A stretch of 64,000 bases of DNA from Microbacterium sp. 2FI (GTDB lineage Bacteria; Actinomycetota; Actinomycetes; Actinomycetales; Microbacteriaceae): the NCBI RefSeq assembly GCF_005502885.1, contig NZ_SCMR01000018.1, positions 1-64,000 of the forward strand. The letters are read 5' to 3'. Each line of letters begins with the position of its first letter. Within the stretch, counting starts at the first letter, position 1. The position numbers and the translations under genes were made by a program. The notes beneath the pieces are model-generated. The model worked only from the letters and a program-made list of their open reading frames with translations. It ran no database searches and was not told where the DNA came from. Positions 1-9,846 of the stretch are shown piece by piece.

Positions 1-25
1 GGGCAGGGGCGAGGGCGCGCGAGGC

Positions 26-715
26 CTATTCGAAGAGCGTCGCGAGCTGACCGGCCTGCGGCAGGTCACGGTTGGCGATCGCCTCGCCGTTCACCGCGAT
101 CGTCGGCGTGCCGACGCCTCCGGCTCCCGGCTGCACGGGCGTGTTCTCGGTCATCTCGGCGACGTAGCCCGCGTAGTAGCCGTCGTTGACGCACGAATCG
201 ATCCCGGTCACCCCGGCGATCTCGGCGATCTCGAGAAGCTCCGCGTCGGTGAGGCCTGTCGAGCCCTCGGCCGGCTGGTTCGCGAAGAGGGCGTTCATGA
301 AGGGAACCGCGGCGTCGGCATCCGCCACCGCGACGCAGTACATCGCGTTCGCTGCCCGCGTCGAGTACTCGGTGCCCTGGGAGTAGCGATCGAGGATCGA
401 GATCGGGTGGATGCCGTGGGTGATGGCGCCGTCGTCGACGAGGCCCTGGATCTCTTCGCCGTAGACCTGCTCGAACTGGTTGCAGACCGGGCACATGAAG
501 TCGATGAACGTGTCGAGTCGGTCCTCGCCGTCGCCGACGATGATCGCGCCGGTATCGGCCTCGATGTTCGACGCCTCGGGGGTCTCGGACGGCGCCGGGG
601 TCGACCCGGTGTTGTTCAGTGAGACCACGAACACCGCGACGAGGACGAGCACCACGACGACCGCGACGCTCACCCAGATCGCGAACCAGTTGACCTTGCG
701 TGCACCCTCAGCCAT
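26..715 (-). CDS. membrane-anchored DsbA-like thiol-disulfide oxidoreductase
   Basis: 229 residues. A membrane segment (about residues 8-29) follows a short cytoplasmic start, then a Thr/Pro/Ser-rich linker and a thioredoxin-fold domain of the DsbA/thioredoxin_4 type. The active site reads FMCPVCNQF (CPVC) at about residues 73-81, and the cis-Pro loop near the C-terminus reads GVGTPTIAVNG. The domain therefore faces outside the membrane and should form or reshuffle disulfides in exported proteins. ATG at 715 was chosen because an AGGAGG ribosome site lies just before it; an open frame continues upstream but has no coding character. It follows map by 53 bases, in the place where infA or rpmJ often sits, and is probably cotranscribed. 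Family assignment is firm; the partner oxidase is not visible. Confidence 0.9.
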   Translation of the reverse strand: MAEGARKVNWFAIWVSVAVVVVLVLVAVFVVSLNNTGSTPAPSETPEASNIEADTGAIIVGDGEDRLDTFIDFMCPVCNQFEQVYGEEIQGLVDDGAITHGIHPISILDRYSQGTEYSTRAANAMYCVAVADADAAVPFMNALFANQPAEGSTGLTDAELLEIAEIAGVTGIDSCVNDGYYAGYVAEMTENTPVQPGAGGVGTPTIAVNGEAIANRDLPQAGQLATLFE

Positions 716-768
716 GACGGCTCCTCCTGTTGCGAACCTGCGAAACCTGTGCGGAAACCTGTCGGCGC

Positions 769-1608
769 CTAGGCGATCGGGCGCGGCGCGATGCCGAACG
801 GCGCGAGACCGGCGGCTCCGCCATCGGCAGCCGTCAGCACCCAGATGCCGTCCTGGTGCACCGCGACGCTGTGCTCCCAGTGCGATCCCGCCGTGCCGTC
901 GAGGGTCGAGACGGTCCAGCCGTCTTCCTCGACGAACGTCTCCTGGTCGCCGATGACGACCATCGGCTCGATGGCGAGCACGAGTCCGGGCTTGACTTCC
1001 GGTCCCGGATCCGAGACGCGGTAGTTGAACACCGACGGCGACTCGTGCATCTTGCGCCCGATGCCATGGCCGACGTACTCGCGCAGGATTCCGTAGCCGG
1101 GCTCGGCGGCATTGGCCTCGATGTAGCCCTGGATCGCGGTGCCGATCTCGCCGAGGTGCTTGGCCGTCGCGAGCGCGGCGATGCCCGCCCACAGCGACCC
1201 CTCGGTCACATCCGACAAGCGCTGGCGCGCCGACACCACATCGGGGCGCGTCGGGTCGGGCAGCACGAGCGAGAACGCGGAGTCGCCGTTCCAGCCCTGG
1301 TACTCGGCGCCGGCGTCGACCGACACGATGTCACCGGGCGCGAGCACCCGGTCGCCCGGGATGCCGTGGACGACCTGCTCGTTCACCGACGTGCAGATCG
1401 TGTGGCGGTAGCCGCGCACCATCTGGAAGTTCGACTTCGCACCGCGCCCGGTGATGACCGCGGATGCTGCGGCATCGAGCTCGGCCGTCGTCACGCCCGG
1501 GGCGATGAGCCCCCGCACCGCGTCGAGCGCGGCCGCCGTGATGAGCCCGGGCTCCACCATCGCCCGCAGCTGGGCGGGCGACTTGTAGATCGAGCGTCGC
1601 AGCGACAC
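769..1608 (-). CDS. map: type I methionine aminopeptidase
   Basis: 279 residues, normal for actinobacterial MetAP-I. It removes the initiator methionine from nascent proteins in the cytosol. The pita-bread metal ligands are visible in order: Asp in VSVDAG, Asp in WNGDSAF, His in VGHGIG, Glu in AIEPM and Glu in WEHSVAV. The start is a GTG at 1608, four bases after the adk stop, with no clear Shine-Dalgarno site, so translation is probably coupled to adk. The ORF extends upstream in frame, but only as adk antiframe sequence. Last of the classical secY-adk-map trio. Confidence 0.93.
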   Translation of the reverse strand: MSLRRSIYKSPAQLRAMVEPGLITAAALDAVRGLIAPGVTTAELDAAASAVITGRGAKSNFQMVRGYRHTICTSVNEQVVHGIPGDRVLAPGDIVSVDAGAEYQGWNGDSAFSLVLPDPTRPDVVSARQRLSDVTEGSLWAGIAALATAKHLGEIGTAIQGYIEANAAEPGYGILREYVGHGIGRKMHESPSVFNYRVSDPGPEVKPGLVLAIEPMVVIGDQETFVEEDGWTVSTLDGTAGSHWEHSVAVHQDGIWVLTAADGGAAGLAPFGIAPRPIA

Positions 1609-1612
1609 GGGA

Positions 1613-2227
1613 TCAGGCCGCGGCAGAGCGGGAGAGCCCGCGCGCCTCGAGCGCCGCGATGATGCGGTGGGTGATCTCGTCGAGCGAGCCCACGCCGTCG
1701 ATCTCGTCGACGATGCCGCGGGTGCGGTAGACGCCGAGGATCGGCGCCGTCTCGCGCTCGTAGATCGCGAGACGGTTGGCGATGACCGCTTCGGTGTCGT
1801 CGGTGCGGCCCTGCTCCTGCGCACGCAGCGAGATCCGCGCGATGCTCTCGTCGCGGGGGACGCTGAGCTCGATGACGGCGTCGAGGCCCTCACCGCGCCC
1901 CTCGAGGAATTCGTCGAGGTGCATGACCTGGCTGACATTGCGCGGGTAGCCGTCGAGCAGGAATCCGCCCTCGGCGTCGGCGTGCGACAGCCGATCCCGC
2001 ACGACCGCGCTCGTCAGCTCGTCCGACACCAGGTCACCGGCCTCGATGATCGCCTTGACCTGCTGGCCGAGGTCGGATCCGGCGGCGACGGCGGCGCGGA
2101 AGACATCGCCCGTCGAGACGGCGGGGATGCCGAACGCCTCGGCGATGCGGATGCCCTGAGTGCCCTTGCCCGAGCCCTGGGGCCCCACGATGAGAAGGCG
2201 CACGCCATCGGTCTGACCCAGGGTCAT
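1613..2227 (-). CDS. adk: adenylate kinase
   Basis: 204 residues. Catalyses ATP + AMP = 2 ADP. The P-loop reads GPQGSGKGTQ (about residues 14-23), the AMP-binding region STGDVFR, the DGYPRN motif lies near residue 90, and Arg residues occur in the LID. The LID is the short form without zinc cysteines, usual in actinobacteria. The ATG overlaps the secY stop (ATGA, 4 bases), which fixes the start and indicates translational coupling. An internal GTG at residue 9 is a less likely alternative. Confidence 0.95.
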   Translation of the reverse strand: MTLGQTDGVRLLIVGPQGSGKGTQGIRIAEAFGIPAVSTGDVFRAAVAAGSDLGQQVKAIIEAGDLVSDELTSAVVRDRLSHADAEGGFLLDGYPRNVSQVMHLDEFLEGRGEGLDAVIELSVPRDESIARISLRAQEQGRTDDTEAVIANRLAIYERETAPILGVYRTRGIVDEIDGVGSLDEITHRIIAALEARGLSRSAAA

Positions 2228-3549
2228 CGAAGAAGCCCCTCGTAGTGGCGCTGCTGCAGCTGTGCGTCGATCTGCTTCACCGTCTCGAGGCCGACGCCGA
2301 CGATGATGAGGATCGATGCGCCGCCGAACGGGAAGTTCTGGTTGGCACCGACCGTCGCCAGCGCGATGAGCGGCAGGAGGGCGATGAGACCGAGGTAGAG
2401 CGAGCCCGGCAGCGTGATGCGGGTGAGCACGTAGTCGAGGTACTCGGCGGTGGGACGACCGGCACGGATGCCGGGGATGAACCCGCCGTACTTCTTCATG
2501 TTGTCGGCGACCTCGACCGGGTTGAACGTGATCGCGACGTAGAAGTAGGTGAACCCGACGATGAGCAGGAAGTACACCAGCATGTAGATCGGGTGATCGC
2601 CGTTGGTGAAGTACTGCTGGATCCATGCCACCCAGCCCGCGACGCTGCCGTCTTCTGCCGGCTGCATGTTGAACTGCGCGATGAGTGCGGGGATGTACAG
2701 CAGCGACGACGCGAAGATGACGGGCACGACGCCGGCCATGTTCACCTTGATCGGGATGTAGGTGTTCGTTCCGCCGTACGTGCGGCGGCCCACCATGCGC
2801 TTGGCGTACTGCACCGGGATGCGCCGCTGAGACTGTTCGACGAACACCACGAGGGCGACGACGACGATGCCGACGGCGAGGACGAGGAGGAAGACCTCGA
2901 AGCCGCGCGCGATCCAGATCGATCCGAGGGCGGCCGGGAAGGTCGCCGCGATCGAGGTGAAGATCAGCAGCGACATGCCGTTGCCGATGCCGCGCTCGGT
3001 GACGAGCTCGGCGAACCACATGATGAGGCCGGTGCCGGCGGTCATCGTGATGATCATGAGGAGCTGCGCCCACCACACGTCGTTGGTCAGGAGCTGCTCG
3101 CACTCGGGAACACCGGTGATCCCGAAGAGCTGACCGCTGCGGGCCACCGTCACGAGCGTGGTCGACTGCAGCAGCGCCAGCGCGATCGTGAGGTAACGCG
3201 TGTACTGCGTCAGACGCGCCTGACCCGACTGGCCCTCCTTGTAGAGGGTCTCGAAGTGCGGGATGACCACACGCAGCAGCTGCACGATGATCGTCGCGGT
3301 GATGTACGGCATGACGCCGAGCGCGAAGATCGACAGCTGCAGCAGCGCACCGCCGGAGAACAGGTTCACCAGCGAGAGGAGTCCGTCAGTGGACCCGCTC
3401 TGGGCGAGACAGGACTGGACGTTCGGGAAGTTGACGAACGGCGTGGGAACGTGCGCGCCGAAGCGGTACAGCACGATGATGCCCAGGGTGAATGCGATCT
3501 TCCGACGAAGGTCGGGGGTACGGAAGACCCGCGCGATGGCGCTGAACAA
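2224..3549 (-). CDS. secY: preprotein translocase subunit SecY
   Basis: 441 residues; the ten-helix channel protein of the Sec translocon in the cytoplasmic membrane. It begins FSAIARVFRTPDLRRKI, typical of SecY, and carries the conserved PYI-TATI segment, the GQ-G-ARL-QYTRYLT segment and the C-terminal block YLD--L-RITLPGS. A TTG at 3549 was chosen as start because GGAGG lies about seven bases before it; an upstream in-frame GTG at 3591 has no site. A 15-bp perfect hairpin separates it from rplO, so its level may be set apart from the upstream ribosomal genes. Confidence 0.95.
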   Translation of the reverse strand: MFSAIARVFRTPDLRRKIAFTLGIIVLYRFGAHVPTPFVNFPNVQSCLAQSGSTDGLLSLVNLFSGGALLQLSIFALGVMPYITATIIVQLLRVVIPHFETLYKEGQSGQARLTQYTRYLTIALALLQSTTLVTVARSGQLFGITGVPECEQLLTNDVWWAQLLMIITMTAGTGLIMWFAELVTERGIGNGMSLLIFTSIAATFPAALGSIWIARGFEVFLLVLAVGIVVVALVVFVEQSQRRIPVQYAKRMVGRRTYGGTNTYIPIKVNMAGVVPVIFASSLLYIPALIAQFNMQPAEDGSVAGWVAWIQQYFTNGDHPIYMLVYFLLIVGFTYFYVAITFNPVEVADNMKKYGGFIPGIRAGRPTAEYLDYVLTRITLPGSLYLGLIALLPLIALATVGANQNFPFGGASILIIVGVGLETVKQIDAQLQQRHYEGLLR

Positions 3550-3609
3550 GAGGATGCCTCCAGAAGGGATGCCGATGTGCCCGCGGCACACCGACCTCCA
3601 GGGTAACCC

Positions 3610-3642
3610 AGTGGGGGCCGGAGCAAAGCTCCGGCCCCCACT
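3610..3642 (-). terminator. 15-bp perfect hairpin between rplO and secY
   Basis: Arms 3610-3624 and 3628-3642 are exact inverse complements around a 3-base loop (AGTGGGGGCCGGAGC on one side). No T-run follows on the minus strand, as is common for actinobacterial terminators. It lies inside the operon, so it may act as a partial terminator, an attenuator or an RNA-processing/stability element. Confidence 0.6.
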
Positions 3643-3650
3643 GTGCGGTA

Positions 3651-4370
3651 CTACTTGACGGTTCCGCCCGCGGCGACGATCTTCTGCTCGGCAGAACCCG
3701 AGACCTTGTCGACCGAAACGGTGAGCTTCACCGAGATGTCGCCGGTGCCGAGCACCTTGACCTTCTCGTTCTTGCGGACGGCGCCCTTGGCGACCAGGTC
3801 GCCGACGGTGACGTCGCCGCCCTGGGGGTAGAGCTCCGAGAGCTTGTCCAGGTTCACGACCTGGTACTCGACGCGGAACGGGTTCTTGAACCCGCGCAGC
3901 TTCGGGGTGCGCATGTGCAGCGGCATCTGCCCACCCTCGAAGCCCGCCTTGACCTGGTAGCGGGCCTTCTGGCCCTTGGTGCCACGGCCGGCGGTCTTGC
4001 CCTTCGAGCCCTCACCACGACCCACACGGGTCTTGGCGGTGTTCGAGCCCGGGACCGGACGCAGGTGGTGGACCTTGAGCACTCCGGGACGCGATGCCGG
4101 GGCATCCGCCTTCGGAGCAGCCTTCGGGGCCGCCTTCTTGGCGGGGGCCTTCTTGGCGGGCGCCTTGTCGGCCTTCTCCGCAACCTCGGCCTTGTCGGCC
4201 TTGGCTGCGGCAGCCTTCGCGGGTGCCTTCTTCGCAGCAACCGGCTTGTCAGCGGCAGCCTTGGGCGCAGCCTTCTTAGCCGGGGCAGCGTTGTCGGATG
4301 CCTTCTTGGGGGCAACCGCCTTCTTAGCCTCGGCCTCGACGGCCTCGTTCTTCTCGGCCTTCTCAGCCAT
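3651..4370 (-). CDS. rplO: 50S ribosomal protein L15 with long Lys/Ala-rich N-terminal extension
   Basis: 239 residues. The L15 core (about residues 96-239, starting [13 protein letters not shown] and with [21 protein letters not shown]) is complete and of normal length, and binds 23S rRNA in late 50S assembly. In front of it sit about 95 residues made almost only of Ala, Lys, Glu, Pro and Val in AAPKK/PAKKA repeats, resembling histone-like tails. The start is fixed by a 1-base overlap (TGATG) with rpmD, so the extension is translated unless an internal start is used. Usual L15 is about 145-150 residues. Confidence 0.93.
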   Translation of the reverse strand: MAEKAEKNEAVEAEAKKAVAPKKASDNAAPAKKAAPKAAADKPVAAKKAPAKAAAAKADKAEVAEKADKAPAKKAPAKKAAPKAAPKADAPASRPGVLKVHHLRPVPGSNTAKTRVGRGEGSKGKTAGRGTKGQKARYQVKAGFEGGQMPLHMRTPKLRGFKNPFRVEYQVVNLDKLSELYPQGGDVTVGDLVAKGAVRKNEKVKVLGTGDISVKLTVSVDKVSGSAEQKIVAAGGTVK

Positions 4371-4555
4371 CAGTCGATCTCCTCAACCTTCACGAGGTGC
4401 GCGACGGTCTTGACGTAACCGCGCGTCTGCGCGTCGTCCGGACGGACGACCGAGTCGCCGATCCGCTTCAGACCGAGCGAACGCAGCGTGTCACGCTGGT
4501 TCTGCTTCTCGCTCACCTTGGACTTGACCTGGGTAACCTTCAGGCGCGCAGCCAT
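4370..4555 (-). CDS. rpmD: 50S ribosomal protein L30
   Basis: 61 residues, the normal size. It contains the L30 signature [20 protein letters not shown] and binds 23S rRNA. Overlaps rpsE and rplO by one base each (TGATG type), so it is translated as part of a tightly coupled block. Confidence 0.95.
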   Translation of the reverse strand: MAARLKVTQVKSKVSEKQNQRDTLRSLGLKRIGDSVVRPDDAQTRGYVKTVAHLVKVEEID

Positions 4556-5247
4556 CAGACACCTGCCTTCGCAGCGGCCGCGGCGTCAGCCTCGGCACGG
4601 ACGAGACGGGCGGGCGCCACCTGGTCGAACTCGAGACCGCGACGTGCGGCGACCGCACGGGGCTCCTCGAGCTGCTTCAGGGCCGCCACCGTCGCGTGGA
4701 CGATGTTGATCGTGTTCGACGAACCGAGCGACTTCGACAGGACATCGTGGATGCCGGCGCACTCGAGCACGGCGCGAACCGGACCACCGGCGATGACACC
4801 GGTACCGGCGCCTGCGGGACGCAGGAGCACCACACCGGCAGCCGCCTCACCCTGCACGGGGTGCGGGATCGTGGAGCCGGCGCGCGGAACGCGGAAGAAG
4901 TTGCGCTTGGCCTCTTCGACACCCTTCGAGATGGCGAGGGGCACTTCACGGGCCTTGCCGTAGCCGACACCGACCACGCCGTTGCCGTCTCCGACGACCA
5001 CGAGTGCGGTGAAGCTGAACCGGCGACCACCCTTGACGACCTTCGAGACGCGGTTGATGGTGACGACGCGCTCCAGGAACTGGCTCTTGTCGGCATCACG
5101 CGAACCGCGGTCACGCTGGTTCTGGTTGCGCTCGCGGCCACCGCGACGCGGCTCGCGCTCGCGCTCGGCGGGCGCCTCGGTCGTGGCGGCAGCAGCCGGC
5201 TCGGTCACTTCGGTCTCCACGTTGTTGTTGTTCACTGTCTCGCTCAC
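4555..5247 (-). CDS. rpsE: 30S ribosomal protein S5
   Basis: 230 residues. The N-terminal double-stranded-RNA-binding-like domain ([25 protein letters not shown], about residues 55-80) and the C-terminal S5 domain with the PHPVQGE and [15 protein letters not shown] motifs are intact; S5 helps maintain decoding accuracy. About 50 residues of Glu/Ala/Arg-rich extension precede the core. The start is a GTG at 5247 whose bases overlap the rplR stop (GTGA). Confidence 0.95.
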   Translation of the reverse strand: MSETVNNNNVETEVTEPAAAATTEAPAEREREPRRGGRERNQNQRDRGSRDADKSQFLERVVTINRVSKVVKGGRRFSFTALVVVGDGNGVVGVGYGKAREVPLAISKGVEEAKRNFFRVPRAGSTIPHPVQGEAAAGVVLLRPAGAGTGVIAGGPVRAVLECAGIHDVLSKSLGSSNTINIVHATVAALKQLEEPRAVAARRGLEFDQVAPARLVRAEADAAAAAKAGV

Positions 5248-5603
5248 AGGTTCAGACCCCCTTCGCGGGCGCCGTCGGCGATCGCTGCGACACGGCCGGC
5301 GTAGCGGTTGCCACCACGGTCGAACACGGCGTCAGAGACACCGGCGGCCTTGGCACGCTCGGCGAGAAGCTCGCCGACCTTGCGGGCCTTGGCGGTCTTG
5401 TCCGCGTCCGAGGTGCGCAGGTCGGTCTCGAGCGTCGACGCCGAGGCCACGGTGTGGCCCTTGCTGTCGTCGACGAGCTGCACGAACACGTGACGCGACG
5501 AGCGCGAGACGACCAGGCGCGGACGCTCGGGCGTGCCGACGACCTTCTTGCGAAGGCGGGCGTGACGACGCGCGCGGGCGTCGGTCTTCGACTTCACAGC
5601 CAT
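5244..5603 (-). CDS. rplR: 50S ribosomal protein L18
   Basis: 119 residues, normal length. It binds 5S rRNA in the central protuberance. The typical [20 protein letters not shown] strand and the C-terminal [24 protein letters not shown] block are visible. It follows rplF with two bases between stop and start and shares four bases with rpsE. Confidence 0.95.
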   Translation of the reverse strand: MAVKSKTDARARRHARLRKKVVGTPERPRLVVSRSSRHVFVQLVDDSKGHTVASASTLETDLRTSDADKTAKARKVGELLAERAKAAGVSDAVFDRGGNRYAGRVAAIADGAREGGLNL

Positions 5604-5605
5604 GG

Positions 5606-6142
5606 TTACTTACCAGCCTTTCCGGCCTTGCGCCGAACGACCTCGCCGGCGTAGCGCACACCCTTGCCCTTGTACGGCTCGGGCTTGCGGATCTTGCGGA
5701 TGTTGGCAGCCGCCTCGCCGACGGCCTGCTTGTCGATGCCGCTCACGGTGAGCTTGTTGTTGCCCTCGACTGTGAAGGTGATCCCGGCGGGCGGGTCGAC
5801 GAGGACGGGGTGCGAGAAGCCGAGTGCGAACTCGACCGCGCTGCCCTTCTGCGCGACGCGGTAACCCGTGCCGACGACCTCGAGGCCCTTGGTGTAGCCC
5901 TGGGTGACACCGATGATGTTGTTGTTGATGAGCGTGCGGGTGAGACCGTGGAGCGAGCGCGAGGAGCGCTCGTCGTCGGGACGGGTCACGACGACCTGGC
6001 CCTCTTCGATCTTGACCTCGATGGGGCGTGCCACGGTGAGCGCGAGCTCGCCCTTGGGGCCCTTGACCGCAACATCCTGGCCGTCGACCGTGATGGTCAC
6101 GCCGGCGGGGATGTCGATCGGGAGACGTCCGATTCGCGACAT
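5606..6142 (-). CDS. rplF: 50S ribosomal protein L6
   Basis: 178 residues with the two L6 repeats. The first starts [15 protein letters not shown] and the second carries the conserved [15 protein letters not shown] near the C-terminus. It binds near the GTPase centre of the 50S subunit. It begins six bases after the rpsH stop. Confidence 0.96.
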   Translation of the reverse strand: MSRIGRLPIDIPAGVTITVDGQDVAVKGPKGELALTVARPIEVKIEEGQVVVTRPDDERSSRSLHGLTRTLINNNIIGVTQGYTKGLEVVGTGYRVAQKGSAVEFALGFSHPVLVDPPAGITFTVEGNNKLTVSGIDKQAVGEAAANIRKIRKPEPYKGKGVRYAGEVVRRKAGKAGK

Positions 6143-6148
6143 GTCAGA

Positions 6149-6547
6149 TCACCACACGTAGGCGAGGACTTCCCCACCCACGCCCTTCTGCTCAGCCTGG
6201 CGGTCGGTGAGAAGACCGGAGGAGGTGGACAGGATGGCAACGCCGAGGCCACCGAGGACGGTGGGGATCTCGGTCGACTTCGCGTAGACGCGGAGGCCGG
6301 GCTTGGACACGCGCTTGATGCCGGCGATCGACCGCTCGCGGTTCGGGCCGTACTTCAGCGTCAGCGTGAGGGTCTGGCCGACGCGGGCGTCGCTGACCTC
6401 CCATGCGGCGATGTAGCCCTCCTGCTGGAGGATCTCGGCGATGTGGGTCTTGAGCTTGGAGCTCGGCAGCGACACGGAGTCGTGGTGTGCCGAGTTCGCG
6501 TTGCGCAGACGGGTCAGCATATCTGCGACCGGGTCTGTCATCGTCAT
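6149..6547 (-). CDS. rpsH: 30S ribosomal protein S8
   Basis: 132 residues. Contains [13 protein letters not shown] at the start and the C-terminal [26 protein letters not shown] block of S8, an early 16S rRNA binder. The first of two close ATGs (6547 rather than 6541) is preferred, with AAAGGAA about eight bases before it. It is the first gene after the rplE/rpsH gap, which lacks the rpsN seen in many bacteria. Confidence 0.96.
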   Translation of the reverse strand: MTMTDPVADMLTRLRNANSAHHDSVSLPSSKLKTHIAEILQQEGYIAAWEVSDARVGQTLTLTLKYGPNRERSIAGIKRVSKPGLRVYAKSTEIPTVLGGLGVAILSTSSGLLTDRQAEQKGVGGEVLAYVW

Positions 6548-6636
6548 GTGTTGTTTCCTTTGTTCATTCGGTTTCGACTGCCGTTACACGACAGGCGACC
6601 TTCTATGAGAGCGGTGTTCAGTTGTGGGAGGAGAGA

Positions 6637-6659
6637 TGCCCCGGCGCGAAGCCGGGGCA
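6637..6659 (-). terminator. 9-bp GC hairpin between rplE and rpsH
   Basis: TGCCCCGGC (6637-6645) pairs with GCCGGGGCA (6651-6659) around a 5-base loop. It lies 6 bases after the rplE stop, with no T-run. Possible partial terminator or processing site inside the operon, located where rpsN would normally be. Confidence 0.5.
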
Positions 6660-6664
6660 ACGCC

Positions 6665-7255
6665 TCACGCCTGAGCGTCCTCGCCGCGGAACGGGAAGCC
6701 GAGGTGGCGCAGAAGCGCGCGGCCTTCGGCATCCGTCTTCGCCGACGTCACGACCGTGATGTCGAACCCGCGGACGCGGTCGATCTTGTCCTGATCGATC
6801 TCGTGGAACACGGACTGCTCCTGGAGACCGAACGTGTAGTTGCCGTTGCCGTCGAACTGCTTCGGCGACAGACCGCGGAAGTCGCGGATGCGGGGCAGCG
6901 CGAGGTTCACGAGACGGTCCACGAACTCCCACGCGCGGTCGCCACGGAGGGTGACGTGCGCGCCGATGGCCTGGCCCTCACGCAGCTTGAACTGCGCGAT
7001 GGACTTCCGAGCCTTCGTGACGACCGGCTTCTGACCGGTGATCTTGGTGAGGTCGTCGACCGCGCCATCGATCACCTTGCTGTCGCGAGCTGCCTCGCCG
7101 ACACCGGTGTTCACCACGACCTTGACCAGGCCGGGGATCTGCATGACATTCTCGTAGCCGAACTCTTCCTGCAGCTTCTGCTGGATCTCGGCCCGATACT
7201 TCTGCTTCAGGCGGGGCTGGATCTTGCCAGTCTCCGCGGCAGTGGCGGTGCTCAT
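6665..7255 (-). CDS. rplE: 50S ribosomal protein L5
   Basis: 196 residues. 5S rRNA-binding protein that contacts the P-site tRNA. Conserved [38 protein letters not shown] and the C-terminal [23 protein letters not shown] block are present. The ATG overlaps the rplX stop by one base. Confidence 0.96.
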   Translation of the reverse strand: MSTATAAETGKIQPRLKQKYRAEIQQKLQEEFGYENVMQIPGLVKVVVNTGVGEAARDSKVIDGAVDDLTKITGQKPVVTKARKSIAQFKLREGQAIGAHVTLRGDRAWEFVDRLVNLALPRIRDFRGLSPKQFDGNGNYTFGLQEQSVFHEIDQDKIDRVRGFDITVVTSAKTDAEGRALLRHLGFPFRGEDAQA

Positions 7256-7614
7256 CAGAGGTCCTTACCTGACTTCTTCGCGTAGCGCACGCGGACGGTG
7301 CGCTTCACGCCGTCCTTCGTCTGCTCCTCGACCCGGCGGCCGACACGGGTCGGCTTCTTGGTCGAGGGGTCGACGAGGGCGACGTTGGAAATGTGGATGG
7401 AGGCTTCGAACGTCTCGATGCCACCGGTCTTGGTGCCGCGCTGGGTCTGGCCGACGCGGTTGTGCTTCGTGACGTAGTTCACGCCTTCGACGATGATGCG
7501 GTTCTGCTCGACGAGGACCTCGAGGACCTTGCCCTGCTTACCGCGGTCGCCGCCGCGCTCGGGCTTGGCGCCCGTGATGACCTGAACGAGGTCACCCTTC
7601 TTGATCTTGGCCAT
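7255..7614 (-). CDS. rplX: 50S ribosomal protein L24
   Basis: 119 residues. The KOW motif lies at the N-terminus ([31 protein letters not shown] region), followed by the L24 core. An assembly initiator protein of the 50S subunit. It starts four bases after the rplN stop. Confidence 0.95.
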   Translation of the reverse strand: MAKIKKGDLVQVITGAKPERGGDRGKQGKVLEVLVEQNRIIVEGVNYVTKHNRVGQTQRGTKTGGIETFEASIHISNVALVDPSTKKPTRVGRRVEEQTKDGVKRTVRVRYAKKSGKDL

Positions 7615-7618
7615 GAGG

Positions 7619-7987
7619 TCAGATCACCTCCGGTGCGAGCGAGACGATCTTCATGAACTTCTTGTCGCGAAGCTCACGACCGACCGGTCCGAAGATGCGG
7701 GTGCCGCGGGGCTCCCCGTCGTTCTTCAGGATGACGGCGGCGTTCTCGTCGAACTTGATGTACGAGCCGTCGGGACGGCGGGTCGACTTGACGGTGCGGA
7801 CGACGACCGCCTTGACGACATCGCCCTTCTTGACGTTGCCACCGGGGATCGCGTCCTTGACGGTCGCCACGATGATGTCGCCGAGGCCCGCGTACCGGCG
7901 GTGCGAGCCGCCGAGCACACGGATGGTGAGCAGCTCCTTGGCGCCGGTGTTGTCGGCGACCTTGATGCGGGATTCCTGCTGAATCAC
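7619..7987 (-). CDS. rplN: 50S ribosomal protein L14
   Basis: 122 residues, the canonical length. Starts with [18 protein letters not shown] and ends with [12 protein letters not shown], both L14 signatures; sits at the 30S/50S interface. The start codon is GTG at 7987, overlapping the rpsQ stop by four bases (GTGA). Confidence 0.96.
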   Translation of the reverse strand: MIQQESRIKVADNTGAKELLTIRVLGGSHRRYAGLGDIIVATVKDAIPGGNVKKGDVVKAVVVRTVKSTRRPDGSYIKFDENAAVILKNDGEPRGTRIFGPVGRELRDKKFMKIVSLAPEVI

Positions 7988-8352
7988 TTGGCCTTCTCCA
8001 GAATCTCCACCAGACGCCAGCGCTTGGTGGCGCTGAGCGGGCGGGTCTCGTTGATCAGGACGAGATCGCCGATGCCGGCGGTGTTGCCCTCATCGTGCGC
8101 CTTGACCTTGGAGGTCCGACGGATGACCTTGCCGTAGAGGGGGTGCTTGACGCGGTCCTCGACCTCAACGACGATCGTCTTGTCCATCTTGTCGCTCACG
8201 ACGTAGCCGCGACGCGACTTGCGGTAGCCACGGGCGTCGGCGTCGCGCACATCGTGCGCAGACGACTCGTGGCCGGCAGCCTGCTCGACGACCTCGGCCT
8301 TGGGGGCCGCGGCCTTCTTCGCAGGAGCCTTCTTCTCGGTGGTCTCAGCCAT
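7984..8352 (-). CDS. rpsQ: 30S ribosomal protein S17 with Ala/Lys-rich N-terminal extension
   Basis: 122 residues. The S17 core (about residues 40-122: [27 protein letters not shown]) is complete and binds 16S rRNA. The first ~40 residues are an extension beginning with a [16 protein letters not shown] stretch. ATG at 8352 overlaps the rpmC stop by one base and is preferred to a GTG one codon upstream. Confidence 0.94.
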   Translation of the reverse strand: MAETTEKKAPAKKAAAPKAEVVEQAAGHESSAHDVRDADARGYRKSRRGYVVSDKMDKTIVVEVEDRVKHPLYGKVIRRTSKVKAHDEGNTAGIGDLVLINETRPLSATKRWRLVEILEKAK

Positions 8353-8665
8353 CACTCGGCCTCTTCCTTCGTGGCCTCGTCAGCGGCATCCGCCTTCTTG
8401 GCCTTCGTCTTCTTCGCCTTCGTCGCGGTCTCCAGCGGCGCGGGAGTGGCACGGATGCCGAGCTCGCGCTCACGGATCACGGTGTAGAGCCGCGCGATGT
8501 CGCGCTTGACCGCACGGATGCGGCCGTGGCTCTCGAGCTGGCCGGTGGCCGACTGGAAGCGCAGGTTGAACAGCTCTTCCTTGGCCTTGCGCAGCTCCTC
8601 GACGAGGCGCTGGTCTTCGAACGTGTCGAGCTCGCTCGGGGCGAGCTGCTTGGTACCGATCGCCA

Positions 8666-8666
<1 letters not shown>
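8352..8666 (-). CDS. rpmC: 50S ribosomal protein L29 with Lys-rich C-terminal tail
   Basis: 104 residues. The L29 core (about residues 1-72: [23 protein letters not shown]) is followed by about 30 residues rich in Lys, Ala and Glu that usual L29 (60-70 residues) lacks. L29 lies at the peptide tunnel exit. The ATG overlaps the rplP stop by one base (TAATG). A longer upstream frame exists but is rplP antiframe. Confidence 0.94.
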
Positions 8667-9084
<418 letters not shown>

Positions 9085-9085
<1 letters not shown>

Positions 9086-9846
9086 CAGGCAGACGCTCCT
9101 TCTGCGACGGGGGCGTCGTTGCGGGGCGCACGGCGACGGTCGCCACCACGGTCGTCACGACCACGGGGTGCCTTCGGTGCGTTCGCCTGCTCGCGAGCCA
9201 GCTCCTTGTTGGTGAGGTCGCCCTTGTAGATCCAGACCTTCACGCCGATGCGGCCGAAGGTGGTCTTCGCCTCGTAGAAGCCGTAGTCGATGTTCGCGCG
9301 GAGCGTGTGCAGGGGCACACGGCCTTCGCGGTAGAACTCCGAGCGGCTCATCTCGGCGCCGCCGAGGCGGCCGGAGACCTGGATGCGGATGCCCTTGGCA
9401 CCGGCACGCTGGGCGCCCTGCAGACCCTTGCGCATCGCGCGGCGGAAGGCCACACGTGCGGAGAGCTGCTCGGCGATGCCCTGCGCGACCAGCTGAGCGT
9501 CAGCCTCGGGGTTCTTGACCTCGAGGATGTTCAGCTGGATCTGCTTGCCGGTGAGCTTCTCGAGGTCGGCGCGGATGCGCTCGGCCTCGGCGCCGCGGCG
9601 GCCGATCACGATGCCCGGGCGGGCGGTGTGGATGTCGACGCGGACGCGGTCACGCGTGCGCTCGATCTCGATGTTGCTGACACCGGCGCGGTCGAGCGAC
9701 GTGGTCAGCAGGCGACGGATCTTGATGTCCTCGGCCACGTAGTCCGCGTAACGCTGTCCGGGCTTCGTCGAGTCCGAGAACCAGCGCGACACGTGGTCGG
9801 TGGTGATGCCGAGGCGGAAGCCGTACGGGTTTACCTTCTGGCCCAT
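9085..9846 (-). CDS. rpsC: 30S ribosomal protein S3
   Basis: 253 residues. An N-terminal KH domain ([21 protein letters not shown] region, about residues 75-95) and a C-terminal S3 domain with [22 protein letters not shown] are present; S3 lines the mRNA entry tunnel. The last ~35 residues are Arg/Ala/Asp-rich. Overlaps rplV by one base. Confidence 0.96.

Noticed and set aside
26..1192. Longer N-terminus for the DsbA-like protein
   Set aside because: The upstream residues are Arg-rich antiframe of map; the ATG at 715 has a strong AGGAGG site.
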